Source: Alteribacter populi
GTDB taxonomy: Bacteria > Bacillota > Bacilli > Bacillales > Salisediminibacteriaceae
Direction of reading: 5' to 3'
DNA: 64,000 nt
Assembly (NCBI RefSeq): GCF_002352765.1
Contig: NZ_KZ293963.1
Span: 828,368 to 892,367 of the forward strand
How positions within the stretch are numbered: position 1 is the stretch's first letter; every line of letters begins with the position of its first letter. The position numbers were made by a program, and so were the translations under genes. This document shows positions 1 through 9,400 of the stretch, piece by piece. The notes under the pieces are model-generated. The model ran no database searches and was not told where the DNA came from. It saw only the letters and a program-made list of their open reading frames with translations.

Positions 1-350
1 TGGACTATTTTTGCCTCTAACGTTACCGGTGGTGTATTCTTTCCTCCGCGAAAAGAAATCGAAGCGATGATGCTAACAATTAGATCCACTTCGTTTACTT
101 GCTCGTTTATAAGCCAATCCTTTACTGCCGCTTTCGCTGTTTCTTCGTCCGGATAAAACTTGTCGTCTGCCAGGTCATGAAGAAGAGCCGCCAATTCACA
201 GATGAAAGGGTCTCCTCCTTCTTCTTCTGCCAGTTTAACAGCCATCGATCTTACCCGATGCGTATGGTACCAGTCATGTCCTGTATGATCGTGCTTAAAG
301 AAGTCCCAGGCCCATTGTTCTGCTTTTTTTATTACAGTTGCTTGGTTCAT
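1..350 (-). CDS. HD-domain phosphohydrolase, 3' end cut by window
   Basis: The ATG at 350 opens a frame that runs off the left edge, so about 116 N-terminal residues are visible. They contain HTHR (residues 30-33), followed about 30 residues later by LLHDLADDKF. This H...HD pattern is that of metal-dependent HD phosphohydrolases of the YedJ/YpgQ type, which hydrolyse nucleotides or related phosphate esters in the cytosol. The gene lies in the same direction as the DUF3891 gene upstream, 22 bases apart, so co-transcription is likely. The substrate cannot be told from the sequence. Confidence 0.8.
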   Translation of the reverse strand, partial: MNQATVIKKAEQWAWDFFKHDHTGHDWYHTHRVRSMAVKLAEEEGGDPFICELAALLHDLADDKFYPDEETAKAAVKDWLINEQVNEVDLIVSIIASISFRGGKNTPPVTLEAKIV

Positions 351-372
351 TTTTACTTCCCGCCCTTGTCTA

Positions 373-1149
373 CTAGGAGTCGAATTTTGAAAAAGTGACA
401 TTATGATACTGAAATGGTTTCTTCTTGTATAGAGTGTTGATCGTAGCTTGTTTTATTTCATTTTTTTCAAAGTACTTATAAGGAATAGAGACCGTTATCT
501 CGTCTTTGTAAAACGGGAAGGGATTAAGGAATACTTCATGTTCAGATTGCCACTGCGCCTGAATTTTTTCATTACCTAGTGGTACTAATTGTTGAGGAAA
601 GCCATCTTGAAACCACAACACTTCTTGTTCTTTTTTTACACCCCACTCGTTCATACAGACGTACAGAGACAAATTATCACAAAGCTGCAGCAACTGAAAG
701 TGAAAATGAAGACCTTGTTTTTCTCGATCATCAAAAGAAAAATGGCTATGGAGTCTCCTCTGGCGCTTTTCTTCTTTGTTTGTAAATTCACAGCCTATCC
801 GGTCAATTTTACCGCGGAAAAAGCTCGTATAGTGAAGACTCATTAACAATGCACTGTATTCGTCAATAGCTTCCATCTCATCTACACCTTGTGTGTACGC
901 ATCAATTTTTTTCTTTATCGGATAATCAACGAAGGATAGAGGCTTGTTCGTTTCATAATGGAGAAGAATGTGTTCATCAAGGTCAGCCCAGCCGCGATCA
1001 TGTTGGGTAATGGCTAGCCCTACTTTGTTAAATTGCTCCTGCATTAAAAACAGATCACGCCGCCACGCTCCTGCTAGCGTACCGGAAATATGGGCATGCC
1101 GGTCTTGTTCCATGAAATAGTATCCGTTTGAGTTTTCACGAATGATCAT
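373..1149 (-). CDS. DUF3891 family protein
   Basis: A 258-residue soluble protein with no signal peptide or membrane segment. The N-terminus (MIIRENSNGYYF, then EQDRHAHISGTLA) and the central LLMSLHYTSFF segment fit the DUF3891 family, whose function is unknown; the conserved His residues could bind metal. An upstream in-frame TTG at 1152 lies too close to the GGGG ribosome binding site, so the ATG at 1149 is preferred. It is followed by the HD phosphohydrolase on the same strand and may form an operon with it. The family call comes from recognition of the sequence pattern, not from a search. Confidence 0.7.
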   Translation of the reverse strand: MIIRENSNGYYFMEQDRHAHISGTLAGAWRRDLFLMQEQFNKVGLAITQHDRGWADLDEHILLHYETNKPLSFVDYPIKKKIDAYTQGVDEMEAIDEYSALLMSLHYTSFFRGKIDRIGCEFTNKEEKRQRRLHSHFSFDDREKQGLHFHFQLLQLCDNLSLYVCMNEWGVKKEQEVLWFQDGFPQQLVPLGNEKIQAQWQSEHEVFLNPFPFYKDEITVSIPYKYFEKNEIKQATINTLYKKKPFQYHNVTFSKFDS

Positions 1150-1192
1150 CAAACCACCCCACTAGTCGAGACATTCCATTTCTAATGTATTC

Positions 1193-1225
1193 ATGTTCAA
1201 AAAGGAAAACCGACTTTTTGAACAT
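1193..1225. repeat. Short hairpin repeat with GTTCAA arms
   Basis: ATGTTCAAAAAG at 1193-1204 is perfectly complementary to CTTTTTGAACAT at 1214-1225, giving a 12-bp stem. The same arm sequence recurs near 4998, 12456 and 38950/39041, so this is the minimal member of a dispersed family. Confidence 0.75.
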
Positions 1226-1276
1226 CCTCTATATTTCAATTCTTTAATCACTCTATATTTCCCTGCCACTTGCATT

Positions 1277-1312
1277 AAAAATCCTCAGGTAACCGAAATA
1301 CCCGAGGATTTT
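1277..1312 (-). terminator. Terminator after yhfH
   Basis: AAAATCCTC and GAGGATTTT arms flank a short loop. Read on the minus strand the hairpin ends in a run of T, just past the yhfH stop codon. Confidence 0.75.
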
Positions 1313-1323
1313 CCAACATCACG

Positions 1324-1455
1324 TTATTTAATTTCAGACAAACATTCATCACATTGATGATAGTAACAATCGGCCATCTCCTCAAAGACCGTTCCGCATT
1401 TCGTACACTCTTTTGGTGGAAGATTTTGAAAAAACTCTTTGTTGGACATAATCAT
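1324..1455 (-). CDS. yhfH: YhfH family small zinc-ribbon-like protein
   Basis: A 43-residue protein that starts at the ATG at 1455, behind GGAGGGG; longer in-frame extension upstream has no ribosome binding site. It has ECTKCG and CDEC, two Cys pairs spaced like a small zinc ribbon, and the sequence FFQNLPPKEC is typical of the Bacillus YhfH family. The function is unknown. It is a monocistronic unit: its own terminator follows and a 380-base non-coding stretch precedes it. Confidence 0.8.
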   Translation of the reverse strand: MIMSNKEFFQNLPPKECTKCGTVFEEMADCYYHQCDECLSEIK

Positions 1456-1750
1456 TGTTTTTCCCCTCCATCTCTTTATTATTTTCATTGTATTACAACA
1501 ATGTAATTTATTCAACAACTATTATAAAACAGTTAATAAAAATATACCCCACTTTTACAACCAAAAACATGATTTTAACTTTATTTATAGTATTAGTTTT
1601 AATACAGATACTATCTACACTATTGTTATATGACAGGTTAACGAAATGTTGACGGCGCTTTTCCTGCAACTTAATAAATTTCTTTAGCAGAGTATAAAAA
1701 TTTACAGCACTATTGGGGAGGACAGTGTTCGTAGGAATAAAGGAATCCCT
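1456..1750. other. Non-coding interval upstream of yhfH
   Basis: No convincing gene is seen in either strand. A small inverted repeat, CATTGT-N6-ACAATG, lies at 1486-1503, about 30 bases upstream of the yhfH start, where it could be an operator. The rest is AT-rich and without structure that I can support. Confidence 0.4.
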
Positions 1751-1779
1751 TTGCCTTTCGAGCTGATGCGGTCTATAAT
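1751..1779 (+). promoter_or_regulatory. SigA-type promoter for the 63-aa exported peptide
   Basis: TTGCCT at 1751-1756 and TATAAT at 1774-1779 are separated by exactly 17 bases and lie 58 bases upstream of the start codon of the next gene. Confidence 0.7.
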
Positions 1780-1837
1780 AATACTGATAGTTTTCTCACA
1801 TACAAAAGAGGTTTTGTTCGACAAGGAGGTTTAACGG

Positions 1838-2029
1838 ATGGCTTTAAAAAAGTGGCTTTCATTCACGTTTGTATTAACGGCTTTCTTCTTAACACCAGTC
1901 GCATCAACATTTGCAGCTGAAGGTGGAAATGGGGAAGAAGAAGGTGTATCGTTAATCACTCAAGGTCCGCTCGTCATTATGGGAGTGGCAACGATTATCG
2001 TCATGATTTATTACGCATTTCGTGACTAA
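1838..2029 (+). CDS. Small exported or membrane peptide, unknown function
   Basis: A 63-residue protein with a strong AAGGAGGT ribosome binding site, its own promoter and its own terminator. Residues 1-27 look like a signal peptide (KK, hydrophobic core, STFAA cleavage site). Then comes a short acidic, glycine-rich linker (GGNGEEEG) and a second hydrophobic segment at about residues 40-58, ending in a short charged tail. The mature peptide would therefore be a one-pass membrane peptide of about 36 residues. I do not recognise a family; a holin-like or spore-envelope role would be guesswork. Confidence 0.75.
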   Translation: MALKKWLSFTFVLTAFFLTPVASTFAAEGGNGEEEGVSLITQGPLVIMGVATIIVMIYYAFRD

Positions 2030-2050
2030 GAATTTGAAGATATTCTACAT

Positions 2051-2088
2051 AAAAAGCGGAGTGAGAATTTTTTCTCACCCCGCTTTTT
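2051..2088. terminator. Bidirectional terminator
   Basis: AAAAAGCGG(A)GTGAGAA pairs with TTCTCAC(C)CCGCTTTTT. A-run and T-run on the two sides suit both the 63-aa gene on the plus strand and the ABC operon on the minus strand. Confidence 0.85.
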
Positions 2089-2115
2089 GTTATAGTACTT
2101 ATTCACATTATCCTC

Positions 2116-2928
2116 TCAAATTTCAACCTTGCGATCAAACAGCCAGCTGATACCGATAAAAATAGCGGCCATAAGACCTAATTCAATTAATGTATTACCT
2201 AAATATACAACCTCCATCACTTCTCCACTCTGATTGATGGCTGCTGTTTCCGCCGTTATATCAACCATCAATTCATTCGGGATATTGTCGAGCGTTAAAA
2301 TCGGTCCCCAATAAGCAATTGCACTATAAATTCCCGTATCGATAATTAGTGACCAGACATAGCTTGCCCCAATGGCAATCCCAATCCCGAGGAGCCATCC
2401 AAGTGGGCGAATAACTTTTCCTAGTACGTAAATGAATAATCCTGCAAGACCTAACGGTAGTGCGGCGTAGGCAATAAACGCAAAGATCCAAAGGAAATAC
2501 TCGCTGTACAAAGAACTAAGCGTCGCAATCACTTCTGCTTCTCCAGGGATTGCACGTTCCTCAAATGTTTGCCCAGCTTTCTTCATGAGAAAGTAAAGGC
2601 TGGTCATAGAGAAAAGAAGAGAGAGAGTAAATGCTGTAAATGCTGCAGCAAACTTAGAGGTTAAGAGCTTCCACCCTCGCTGTGGAAGGTTGAACCAAAT
2701 AAGCGCCGTACGGTCTTTCCACTCTCTTCTTAGTGATAATAAGATCATAAAAAACAAATAAAACGAGTGCATAACTAAAACCGGAATTGAAAAAAACACA
2801 ATCAGACCGGATGCTTTTTCAATGCCATACCAAACTAACGAAAATACAGCAATTAAAAATACCAGATTTAGTGCCATTAAAAATGTATTTTGACGAATTT
2901 CTTTTCCTGTCAAGGCTAACCAACTCAT
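2116..2928 (-). CDS. ABC transporter permease of a YtrA-type operon
   Basis: A 270-residue integral membrane protein with about six hydrophobic segments (for example residues 18-35, 40-65, 95-115, 145-170, 178-200 and 245-262). It overlaps the ATPase gene upstream by 4 bases, so the two are translationally coupled and form one exporter. The arrangement GntR regulator, ATPase, permease matches the ytr (acetoin/cell-wall antibiotic responsive) and related operons of Bacillus. The substrate is not predictable from the sequence. Confidence 0.85.
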   Translation of the reverse strand: MSWLALTGKEIRQNTFLMALNLVFLIAVFSLVWYGIEKASGLIVFFSIPVLVMHSFYLFFMILLSLRREWKDRTALIWFNLPQRGWKLLTSKFAAAFTAFTLSLLFSMTSLYFLMKKAGQTFEERAIPGEAEVIATLSSLYSEYFLWIFAFIAYAALPLGLAGLFIYVLGKVIRPLGWLLGIGIAIGASYVWSLIIDTGIYSAIAYWGPILTLDNIPNELMVDITAETAAINQSGEVMEVVYLGNTLIELGLMAAIFIGISWLFDRKVEI

Positions 2929-3626
2929 TGGAGGACCTCCCTCATTGCTTCAACTACGCTTTGACCGCGCTCTTCACGAATCGTTTCCACATTTTCAGAT
3001 AATAATATTTCTCCTTGCTTTACAAACACGATATGATCCAGGAATGGCTCCACTTCAGCGACTTCGTGTGTCGAGATAAATGTGATCTGCTTATGGATGT
3101 TCGTGTGTCGGATGATCATTTTTAAAATTTCTTCCCTCACGATCGGATCAAGCCCTGATAATGGTTCATCAAGAAGTAAAATCGGAACATCTCTCGCTAG
3201 TGTGATGGCCAGCTTTACCCGGGCTCGATTTCCTTTCGATAAGTTTTTTATTTTATCGTCTAAATCGATATTTAATTCCTCGAGCATTTCTGTTGACTTT
3301 GCAGACGAAAAATCTGGATAAACCTTTTCAAAGAAAGCAACTGCCTGACGGACACGCTGGTAGTCATAAAGGGAGTCTACTTCTGCTAAATAGGCAACCT
3401 TATTTGCAATCATTCGATTGGTGCGCTCTCCCATAACATAAACATCACCGCTGCTCGGGCGAAGCATACCGGCAATAATCTTTAATAACGTGGACTTCCC
3501 ACTGCCATTAGGTCCAACAAGACCAACCATTCCAGGTTGGTGCAATTGCAAGTCAACACCGGTCACTGCTTTTTTCCTCTGGTATCTTTTATTCAACCCG
3601 CGAATTTCAATATAGTTCTCACTCAC
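2925..3626 (-). CDS. ABC transporter ATP-binding protein
   Basis: A 233-residue ATPase subunit. The Walker A motif is GPNGSGKST (about residues 39-47), the signature appears as LSKGNRARV in place of the canonical LSGGQ, and Walker B is ILLLDEPLSGLD with the switch histidine in FISTHE. The diverged signature is common in the YtrB/EcsA-like group of exporters. It overlaps the GntR gene upstream by 8 bases and the permease gene downstream by 4. It energises the adjacent permease. Confidence 0.9.
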   Translation of the reverse strand: MSENYIEIRGLNKRYQRKKAVTGVDLQLHQPGMVGLVGPNGSGKSTLLKIIAGMLRPSSGDVYVMGERTNRMIANKVAYLAEVDSLYDYQRVRQAVAFFEKVYPDFSSAKSTEMLEELNIDLDDKIKNLSKGNRARVKLAITLARDVPILLLDEPLSGLDPIVREEILKMIIRHTNIHKQITFISTHEVAEVEPFLDHIVFVKQGEILLSENVETIREERGQSVVEAMREVLQ

Positions 3627-4002
3627 TCTTATTTCCTCCCCCGTTATTAACGTATTCCTGTATTAATGTAACAATCTCGCCTTGTGTGTACCCATATTGG
3701 TTGAGTGTATCGACAAAAGCTTCAATTTGCTTTTCTGTTGTAGCTTTTTTTAATCGCGCGATAATCGAGTCGTCTTCCGTGACAAATGTTCCCTGCCCCC
3801 GTTTAGATTCCACAATTTTTTCGCGTTCCATTTCCATATATGTTCTTGACACTGTATTTGGATTAACGCCCGCATCCACCGCCATTTCACGGACTGACGG
3901 TAATTTTTCGCCAGGTTTTAATTCGCCTCGGCAAATGTTCCCGTAAATATACTCCATAATCTGGATATAGATCGGACGATTATTGTCAAATTTTATTCTC
4001 AT
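3619..4002 (-). CDS. GntR-family regulator, YtrA subfamily
   Basis: A 127-residue regulator consisting of little more than a winged helix: PIYIQIMEYI followed by GEKLPSVREMAVDAGVNPNTVSRTYMEME and a short C-terminal helix. The YtrA subfamily has this length and lacks a large effector domain. It is the first gene of the exporter operon. A 28-bp inverted repeat covers the promoter upstream (4127-4154) and is a good candidate for its own operator. The ligand is unknown; cell-wall-active antibiotics induce homologous operons. Confidence 0.9.
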   Translation of the reverse strand: MRIKFDNNRPIYIQIMEYIYGNICRGELKPGEKLPSVREMAVDAGVNPNTVSRTYMEMEREKIVESKRGQGTFVTEDDSIIARLKKATTEKQIEAFVDTLNQYGYTQGEIVTLIQEYVNNGGGNKSE

Positions 4003-4126
4003 GATTGATATCCCTCCTTTTTAGAGGCTTCTCTATAGCGTTTTGTATCCCAAACCGGTTAATCAGCCTTTTTATTTCTACAGTAGGGATCCATATTGTA
4101 TCCTTATCCCATCATGTCTTTATGTT

Positions 4127-4171
4127 CTAGTGTACTATATCGACAGTACACTAGCATACATATTCTGTCAA
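4127..4171 (-). promoter_or_regulatory. Promoter and GntR/YtrA operator
   Basis: CTAGTGTAC (4127-4135) and GTACACTAG (4146-4154) form a perfect 9-bp inverted repeat. On the minus strand TTGACA (4166-4171) and TACTGT (4143-4148) are 17 bases apart, so the palindrome overlaps the -10 region, as expected for autorepression. Confidence 0.7.
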
Positions 4172-4205
4172 CGTATTTTTGTGAAAAACAGTTAAATGCT
4201 CTTTT

Positions 4206-4248
4206 CTAAGAAAAAGGAGCTGGACTTCAATGTCCACCTCCTTTTATC
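4206..4248 (-). terminator. Terminator after cyclophilin gene
   Basis: AAAAGGAG.TGGAC pairs with GTCCACCTCCTTTT around a TTCAAT loop, directly downstream of the cyclophilin stop codon on the minus strand. Confidence 0.8.
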
Positions 4249-4253
4249 ATCCT

Positions 4254-4958
4254 TTATTTGATTACTTTCACTTCTTCGATAACGACATCTTCATCAGGGC
4301 GTCCTTCACCATCCACAGGAACCGCAGCAATCTCATCGACTACCTCCATCCCGTCAATCACCTGGCCGAAGACAGTATGTCCCGTATCCAAATGCGGCGT
4401 GCCTCCACGTTCACGGTACTCCTCAAACACTTTTTCTTCAATGTTTCCACCTTCTATAGCTTGTTCAAGCGATTCGATCATATGGTCGTCGATTTCATCG
4501 TTCTGAACGATAAAAAACTGACTAGAGTTAGTGTTTGGGCCGCTGTTGGCCATAGACAACGCGCCTCGGATATGTACGAGATTCGGGTCAAATTCATCTT
4601 CGAACGCTTCCCCGTAAATACTCTCTCCACCAGCTCCTGTTCCAGTTGGGTCACCGCCTTGGATCATAAAATCTTGAAGAACACGGTGGAATGTAACGCC
4701 TTCATAATAACCCTCTTCTGCGTGGGTTACAAAGTTTTCTACTGTTTTTGGCGTGTATTCTGGAAACAGCTTTAAACGAATCTCGCCTTTTGACGTCTTC
4801 ATCACAACTTCCTGCTCGTCTTCGGCTACTTCTTCAGTGAACTGCGGATAATCTGAGAGTGCCGCATCACTTTCTCCCTCATCGCTGCCACAAGCGGCTA
4901 ATAATAGAATCGTACTGAGTGCGATACTTCCCGCTATCATTTTGACTGATTTCCTCAT
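4254..4958 (-). CDS. Cyclophilin-type peptidyl-prolyl isomerase lipoprotein
   Basis: A 234-residue protein with a lipoprotein signal peptide (lipobox LLAAC, Cys23) and a very acidic linker, then a cyclophilin domain: VTFHRVLQDFMIQGGD, ALSMANSGPNTNSSQFFI and GHTVFGQVIDGMEVV, with the catalytic Arg in FHRV and the substrate-binding FFI motif. It would assist folding of secreted proteins on the outer face of the membrane. The strongly acidic composition fits an alkaliphile or halophile. It is monocistronic, with AGGGGATGAGG before the start codon. Confidence 0.95.
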   Translation of the reverse strand: MRKSVKMIAGSIALSTILLLAACGSDEGESDAALSDYPQFTEEVAEDEQEVVMKTSKGEIRLKLFPEYTPKTVENFVTHAEEGYYEGVTFHRVLQDFMIQGGDPTGTGAGGESIYGEAFEDEFDPNLVHIRGALSMANSGPNTNSSQFFIVQNDEIDDHMIESLEQAIEGGNIEEKVFEEYRERGGTPHLDTGHTVFGQVIDGMEVVDEIAAVPVDGEGRPDEDVVIEEVKVIK

Positions 4959-4997
4959 AGTTCCTCATCCCCTTCTATGTATGTCTTCACTATAATA

Positions 4998-5060
4998 TGG
5001 ATGTTCAAAAAAGTCTGGAAAAAAAGCGACTTCAGCAGCCTCGATCTACTCCGCTCTTTT
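4998..5060. repeat. GTTCAA-arm repeat, half copy
   Basis: GGATGTTCAAAAAAGTC at the left is a near match to the arm of the 1193 hairpin, followed by a GC-richer stretch (CTTCAGCAGCCTCG). No matching right arm was found, so this looks like a truncated member. Confidence 0.45.
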
Positions 5061-5229
5061 TACCTTCTTTTTTAAACACGCACTATATGGTTATTATTAT
5101 TGATTTTGTAGCTCAAGTGCAAGTTGGAATACTTTTCTTATTGACTACTTTCTAAAAATCAGGGTAATATAAATATAGAACACTTGTTCGTTTTAACAAA
5201 GAAAGACCTATGAAAGGAGCTGTTATCCT

Positions 5230-5625
5230 ATGGCCAAACTCACAGTTGAAGAAGAACGTCTGAGTGAATCGTTTATTTTGTATGAACTTATGCGCAGAGT
5301 TCTGGAAAAAGATTTGGTCAAAATGGCTCAAGCCCCCGTCAAGCTAAAAGATCCATACATTCATTTAGTAGAGCAAACACTCCGTGACCTTAGCAAAAAG
5401 CTTCATGATACAAAAGCGCAGATGAAGCGATTGAACATTAAAGTAGAATTAAACGAACACGACGAAACGTTTTCAGAGTACACGATTTTTTTTCGCGGCT
5501 ATGCATCTACGGCCAAATATTTAAATGTACACTTGAGAAACCAAGTCGCCAAACAAATCGAAGCCTGGTTTTTACATCGATCCGATTTTCACAATGGACC
5601 AAACCCGAGTCCCCCGCCCCATTAA
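5230..5625 (+). CDS. Conserved hypothetical protein, YhjD-like
   Basis: A 131-residue soluble protein behind GAAAGGAGC. The pattern ...KDLVKMAQAPVKLKDPYIHLVEQTL... followed by FFRGYAS..KYLN..LRNQV resembles the small Bacillus YhjD family of unknown function; I recall that family only loosely. It ends with a low-complexity NPSPPPH tail and overlaps the convergent amidohydrolase gene by 4 bases. Confidence 0.6.
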   Translation: MAKLTVEEERLSESFILYELMRRVLEKDLVKMAQAPVKLKDPYIHLVEQTLRDLSKKLHDTKAQMKRLNIKVELNEHDETFSEYTIFFRGYASTAKYLNVHLRNQVAKQIEAWFLHRSDFHNGPNPSPPPH

Positions 5626-6491
5626 AGCGATGCGCGCAGGAGCGGTTTGATCTTCGGAAACACACGAAGAGCGGTATTGTAAAACACATCGTCCCACGAA
5701 GACTCTGGTAGATAGGATTGAATAAATTCAACATACGGCTTTACTCTCACAAGAGGCCAATCCGTACCGAACATAAACTTGTCATAGTGATCACAAAACG
5801 CGAAAGCATGTTTGAAATGATCAAAAAAATGCGGTGTGTTAGCAATACGGTCTACCGCTTTTTCCTCACCAACAATGAGGCCGGAAAGGTCAGCAAACAC
5901 ATTAGAGTTTTTGTATACCACTTCCGCTGCATCAAGCATCCAGGGGTCACCAAAATGAGCCATAACAAACGTAACACCCCTGTTTTTCACTGCTGTTTCA
6001 TCAATCGTTAACGGATGGGCATATTTAAGTAGCCCTCGTTCAGAGTAGGTATCCCCCGTGTGCAGGACAACCGGAAGCTGGTACGCTTTCGCCAATTCAT
6101 AAACAGGAGCATACACCGGGTCGTGAGCATAAAACGGGTAATAGCCTAAATAAATTTTCATCCCGACCGTTTCCGGCTTTAAAAGTGTTTTTTCGAGCTG
6201 AATAAGATCGTACTTCCTTAACTGATACGGGTTTATTCCAGCACAATAGCCCATATTTTTCGGTAAGGTTGGAGACAAATCTAGTCCCATAGGGGTAGGA
6301 GGAGCAGAATCAGGAAATCCCTCTCCTCCTTCAATTTCTCTAAGCCCCATGGCAATCGTAAACACTACATTCGCTTCAGCAAATTCTTTTTTGTAACCAG
6401 CATAGGAATAATCGATATGAGACAAATTCCTCGCTGTATGATGGAAGCTTTTTATGTGTGAAAAGTGGACGTGAGCATCAATGATTTTCAT
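5622..6491 (-). CDS. Amidohydrolase family metal-dependent hydrolase
   Basis: A 289-residue TIM-barrel enzyme of the amidohydrolase-2 type. The metal ligands are visible in order: HVHF (residues 7-10), LHTGD, MAHFGDP and GTDWPLV with the catalytic Asp. These enzymes hydrolyse C-N bonds or decarboxylate aromatic acids; the substrate here is unknown. It begins 6 bases after the stop codon of the large GNAT fusion gene, so the two are almost certainly one operon and may act on the same compound. Confidence 0.88.
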   Translation of the reverse strand: MKIIDAHVHFSHIKSFHHTARNLSHIDYSYAGYKKEFAEANVVFTIAMGLREIEGGEGFPDSAPPTPMGLDLSPTLPKNMGYCAGINPYQLRKYDLIQLEKTLLKPETVGMKIYLGYYPFYAHDPVYAPVYELAKAYQLPVVLHTGDTYSERGLLKYAHPLTIDETAVKNRGVTFVMAHFGDPWMLDAAEVVYKNSNVFADLSGLIVGEEKAVDRIANTPHFFDHFKHAFAFCDHYDKFMFGTDWPLVRVKPYVEFIQSYLPESSWDDVFYNTALRVFPKIKPLLRASL

Positions 6492-6497
6492 AGCTGA

Positions 6498-9400
6498 CTA
6501 GTCCTTTCTGTTACGATCCGAATCAAAACGAAGCGAACGAAGGTCTCTTAATGCCTCGAGAGGAACGTCTGTCTTATTCAACACAAAAAACATTGGGTCA
6601 GAGCGAAACAATTCGCCGTCATTTAATGGAAAATTCCGTTTAGATGCCGCTAAGATGACGTCTTGATTCATATAGAGCTCCAGCCCTTTACTTGATTGCT
6701 CTGACAAAATAATCAGCTTGTCATCCACACCCGCTTTTGAAATAGTAAGCTGAGAAAAACCGTCCATATGCTGCTCATGAGCATGATGAGAGTACGTAGG
6801 AGAACGGTTGTTATCAAGCTGAGCAGAAACGTCCCCAAGTTCACTTCCGGGATTAATATTAAACCCGTGGACAACTTTTTGATCTGGCCAATACGTTCCC
6901 GTGTGCTGTTCAATTTCAATCATCGCACCAAGAACAGGAACACCCGGTAGAACGAAAGCATAATGATGAATTTTGACACCTTTATAGTCAGGATGGTCAT
7001 CAACGGTGTACGATTGTTTAATCGCGGACCATTCGTTGTTATGCTGATCAAACAGTGAAACAAATTGCCCTTGCGAGTTTTGCTGTAACACCGATCGTGC
7101 AGTAAGGCCGGGTAAAGTAGGACAGATCCCGCCAATCCAAGGGTTCCACCACGATTTAGGACCTGGCTCAGGAAATGAAGAAGCAAGCCACTCAATCCCG
7201 TTTTTCTTTAACGAATAAACGGCCGGATAAAAACCAGGGGCTGCTTTAACGGAAAAAATGCCATTATCCAGCTCCAATACCGAATGATCATTTTCTTGCC
7301 CTTCATTATACGAGACCGCCTCATTCGTCACCGGGAACAACAGCGTTGATTTCGTAAACCCTAGCCCTGACAACCGGCCGGTTAGATTTGCAAGCACTGG
7401 CTCTCTATGACTGCTAAAAGACGTTTTCACTTCCCAAGTCCTCTTAGCTTGCTCACTCGTCCATATTGTTTCAGAAATAACCTCGCCGTTTCCAAAAGAG
7501 GCCTCAAGAGAAACGTCAGAAGATCTGGATAACCGTTGATCAAAGAAAAGGACCGTTTCTTTTTGGATGAACGGGTTCCGGTCCTTCGTTCCCCAACGCA
7601 ATACATTTTCTGGGTCCCATTTTGTTAAATTCTGCTTCCTTCCAGCATAGTTCCTCACTTCTTCTACAGAGTGAAGAGTACCAATAGAAAAAGTAGTAGC
7701 AGACGTTGTCACCGAATCTCCTGAAGCAATAATAGGAAATTTATGTTCAAAATACAAGATGTGCCAGTCATGGAAATGAAGTTTTAATTTAGAATCCCAA
7801 ATAAGCGCAGCAGGCCACCCTTTATAATTGGAGAAAAGCCAGTTTTCAGAGACCTTACCTTCATCCCAGCTATTTACCTCACTGTTATAAGTGCCTTTAT
7901 TATGGATCCACTTCCCTTCATAAGGAATGACAGTTTCACTTAGGTCAAACATAAACGGTTCATTTAGTCGAAGCCCCTCTAACATTTGTTCACCATGATT
8001 TTCCACAATAAAATACTGGCTCATCATGCCATCCGCAGTTAATTCGAGCATGCGAACGACCGTTACTCCAGGAAACTCCTGTGATGGATATGAAATCGCC
8101 ACGCCAATTTTGGTATTTTCTTCAAAAAAGCTGACATCTTTTGGTTTCATTTTTGAAAACTCTTCTGAAAATGGCTCCCCTAATCGAGGATAAAACAATA
8201 AGTAGTCTCCATTGTTAAAGCGTCCTCGCTCAATTAGCACACTGTTATCCTCTTTTTTTAGCGCTACGTGATGAAGGCCGTAATACAAATGGATATACTT
8301 TTTGCACTCTCCGTAAACCCCAGCTCCCATCACGTTCATCGAGAAGGAAAGCTCTTGATCAAATGTTACGTTTTCCTTTTTGCCATGTTCCGGAAAAGTT
8401 GCCTCAACACGTAAGGTTTTACGATAAAAGGCCGGACCTTCTAATTGATACGAAAGAGGTATTACACGCTTTTCTTTCTCTTCTAAATGAACGTCATATT
8501 CCCTGTTTTCAAATTGAACATTTTTATTTTCAGGCAGCTCAAAATAAACAGAAACAGGTGACTTTGTATTGTTTTCTACTTGGATATACGCTTTGTCTAG
8601 TTGCTGCAAAAACGACTGACTTCCAATCATCTTTCCTGAAATGCTCACCGGAGCTTTACAAAGAACGCCAGTTTTCATCGTGACAGCGGAGCCATTAACA
8701 CGAATGTTTGCTTCAACAGCTGGATGTGTTTGCATTTTCATTTGATCTTCGTGGCGTTCTAAGACAGTGAAGTGGCTTTGAAGCGTTACCTCTGAACCAG
8801 CTTGTACTGTCACTTCCTCTTCGTAGTGAAAATGAATATTTTTTTGCTCAATCCCGGTTATGTCAATGTGAATTGTGTCGTCTGATGTGTTTTTAACGAT
8901 AAAGTTGACCGGATACGTTTTTCCATAAACACAATGATGATGTTCAATCACCATCATTACCTCATACTCATTTGTCTTACATGAGCGTATCCCTCGTCCT
9001 GTTTTTTCGAATTGTACTTGTAAGTAATGTTCATCCTTTCCCCATTCGTATGTGTAAAAGTCAAAGCCATTTTCTTTTTTTCCGTCAGGTTCAGTCTTGA
9101 TTTCCCGAATACTATCAGCGTACCAATCAACTTGCTCAAAAAATGCAGAAAACAACTCAGTCGACCGGACCGTTGGTAAAAAGTTCATTAGATGAACGGT
9201 ATCGTCACGGTTTTCCCAGAAAAAACCACACTTTTTGTACAAAGGAACTGCTTTAGTGTTGCCTGGCCACGTGTATAAATCAAGCCGTGGCCATTTACGC
9301 TTAACCGTTTCTTCTAAAGCTGTCAGAAGAAGTTTTTTACCAATCTTCCTGCCGTGGTAATCATCTCTAACATTTAGTAAAGGGATATAAAGTGCACCTT

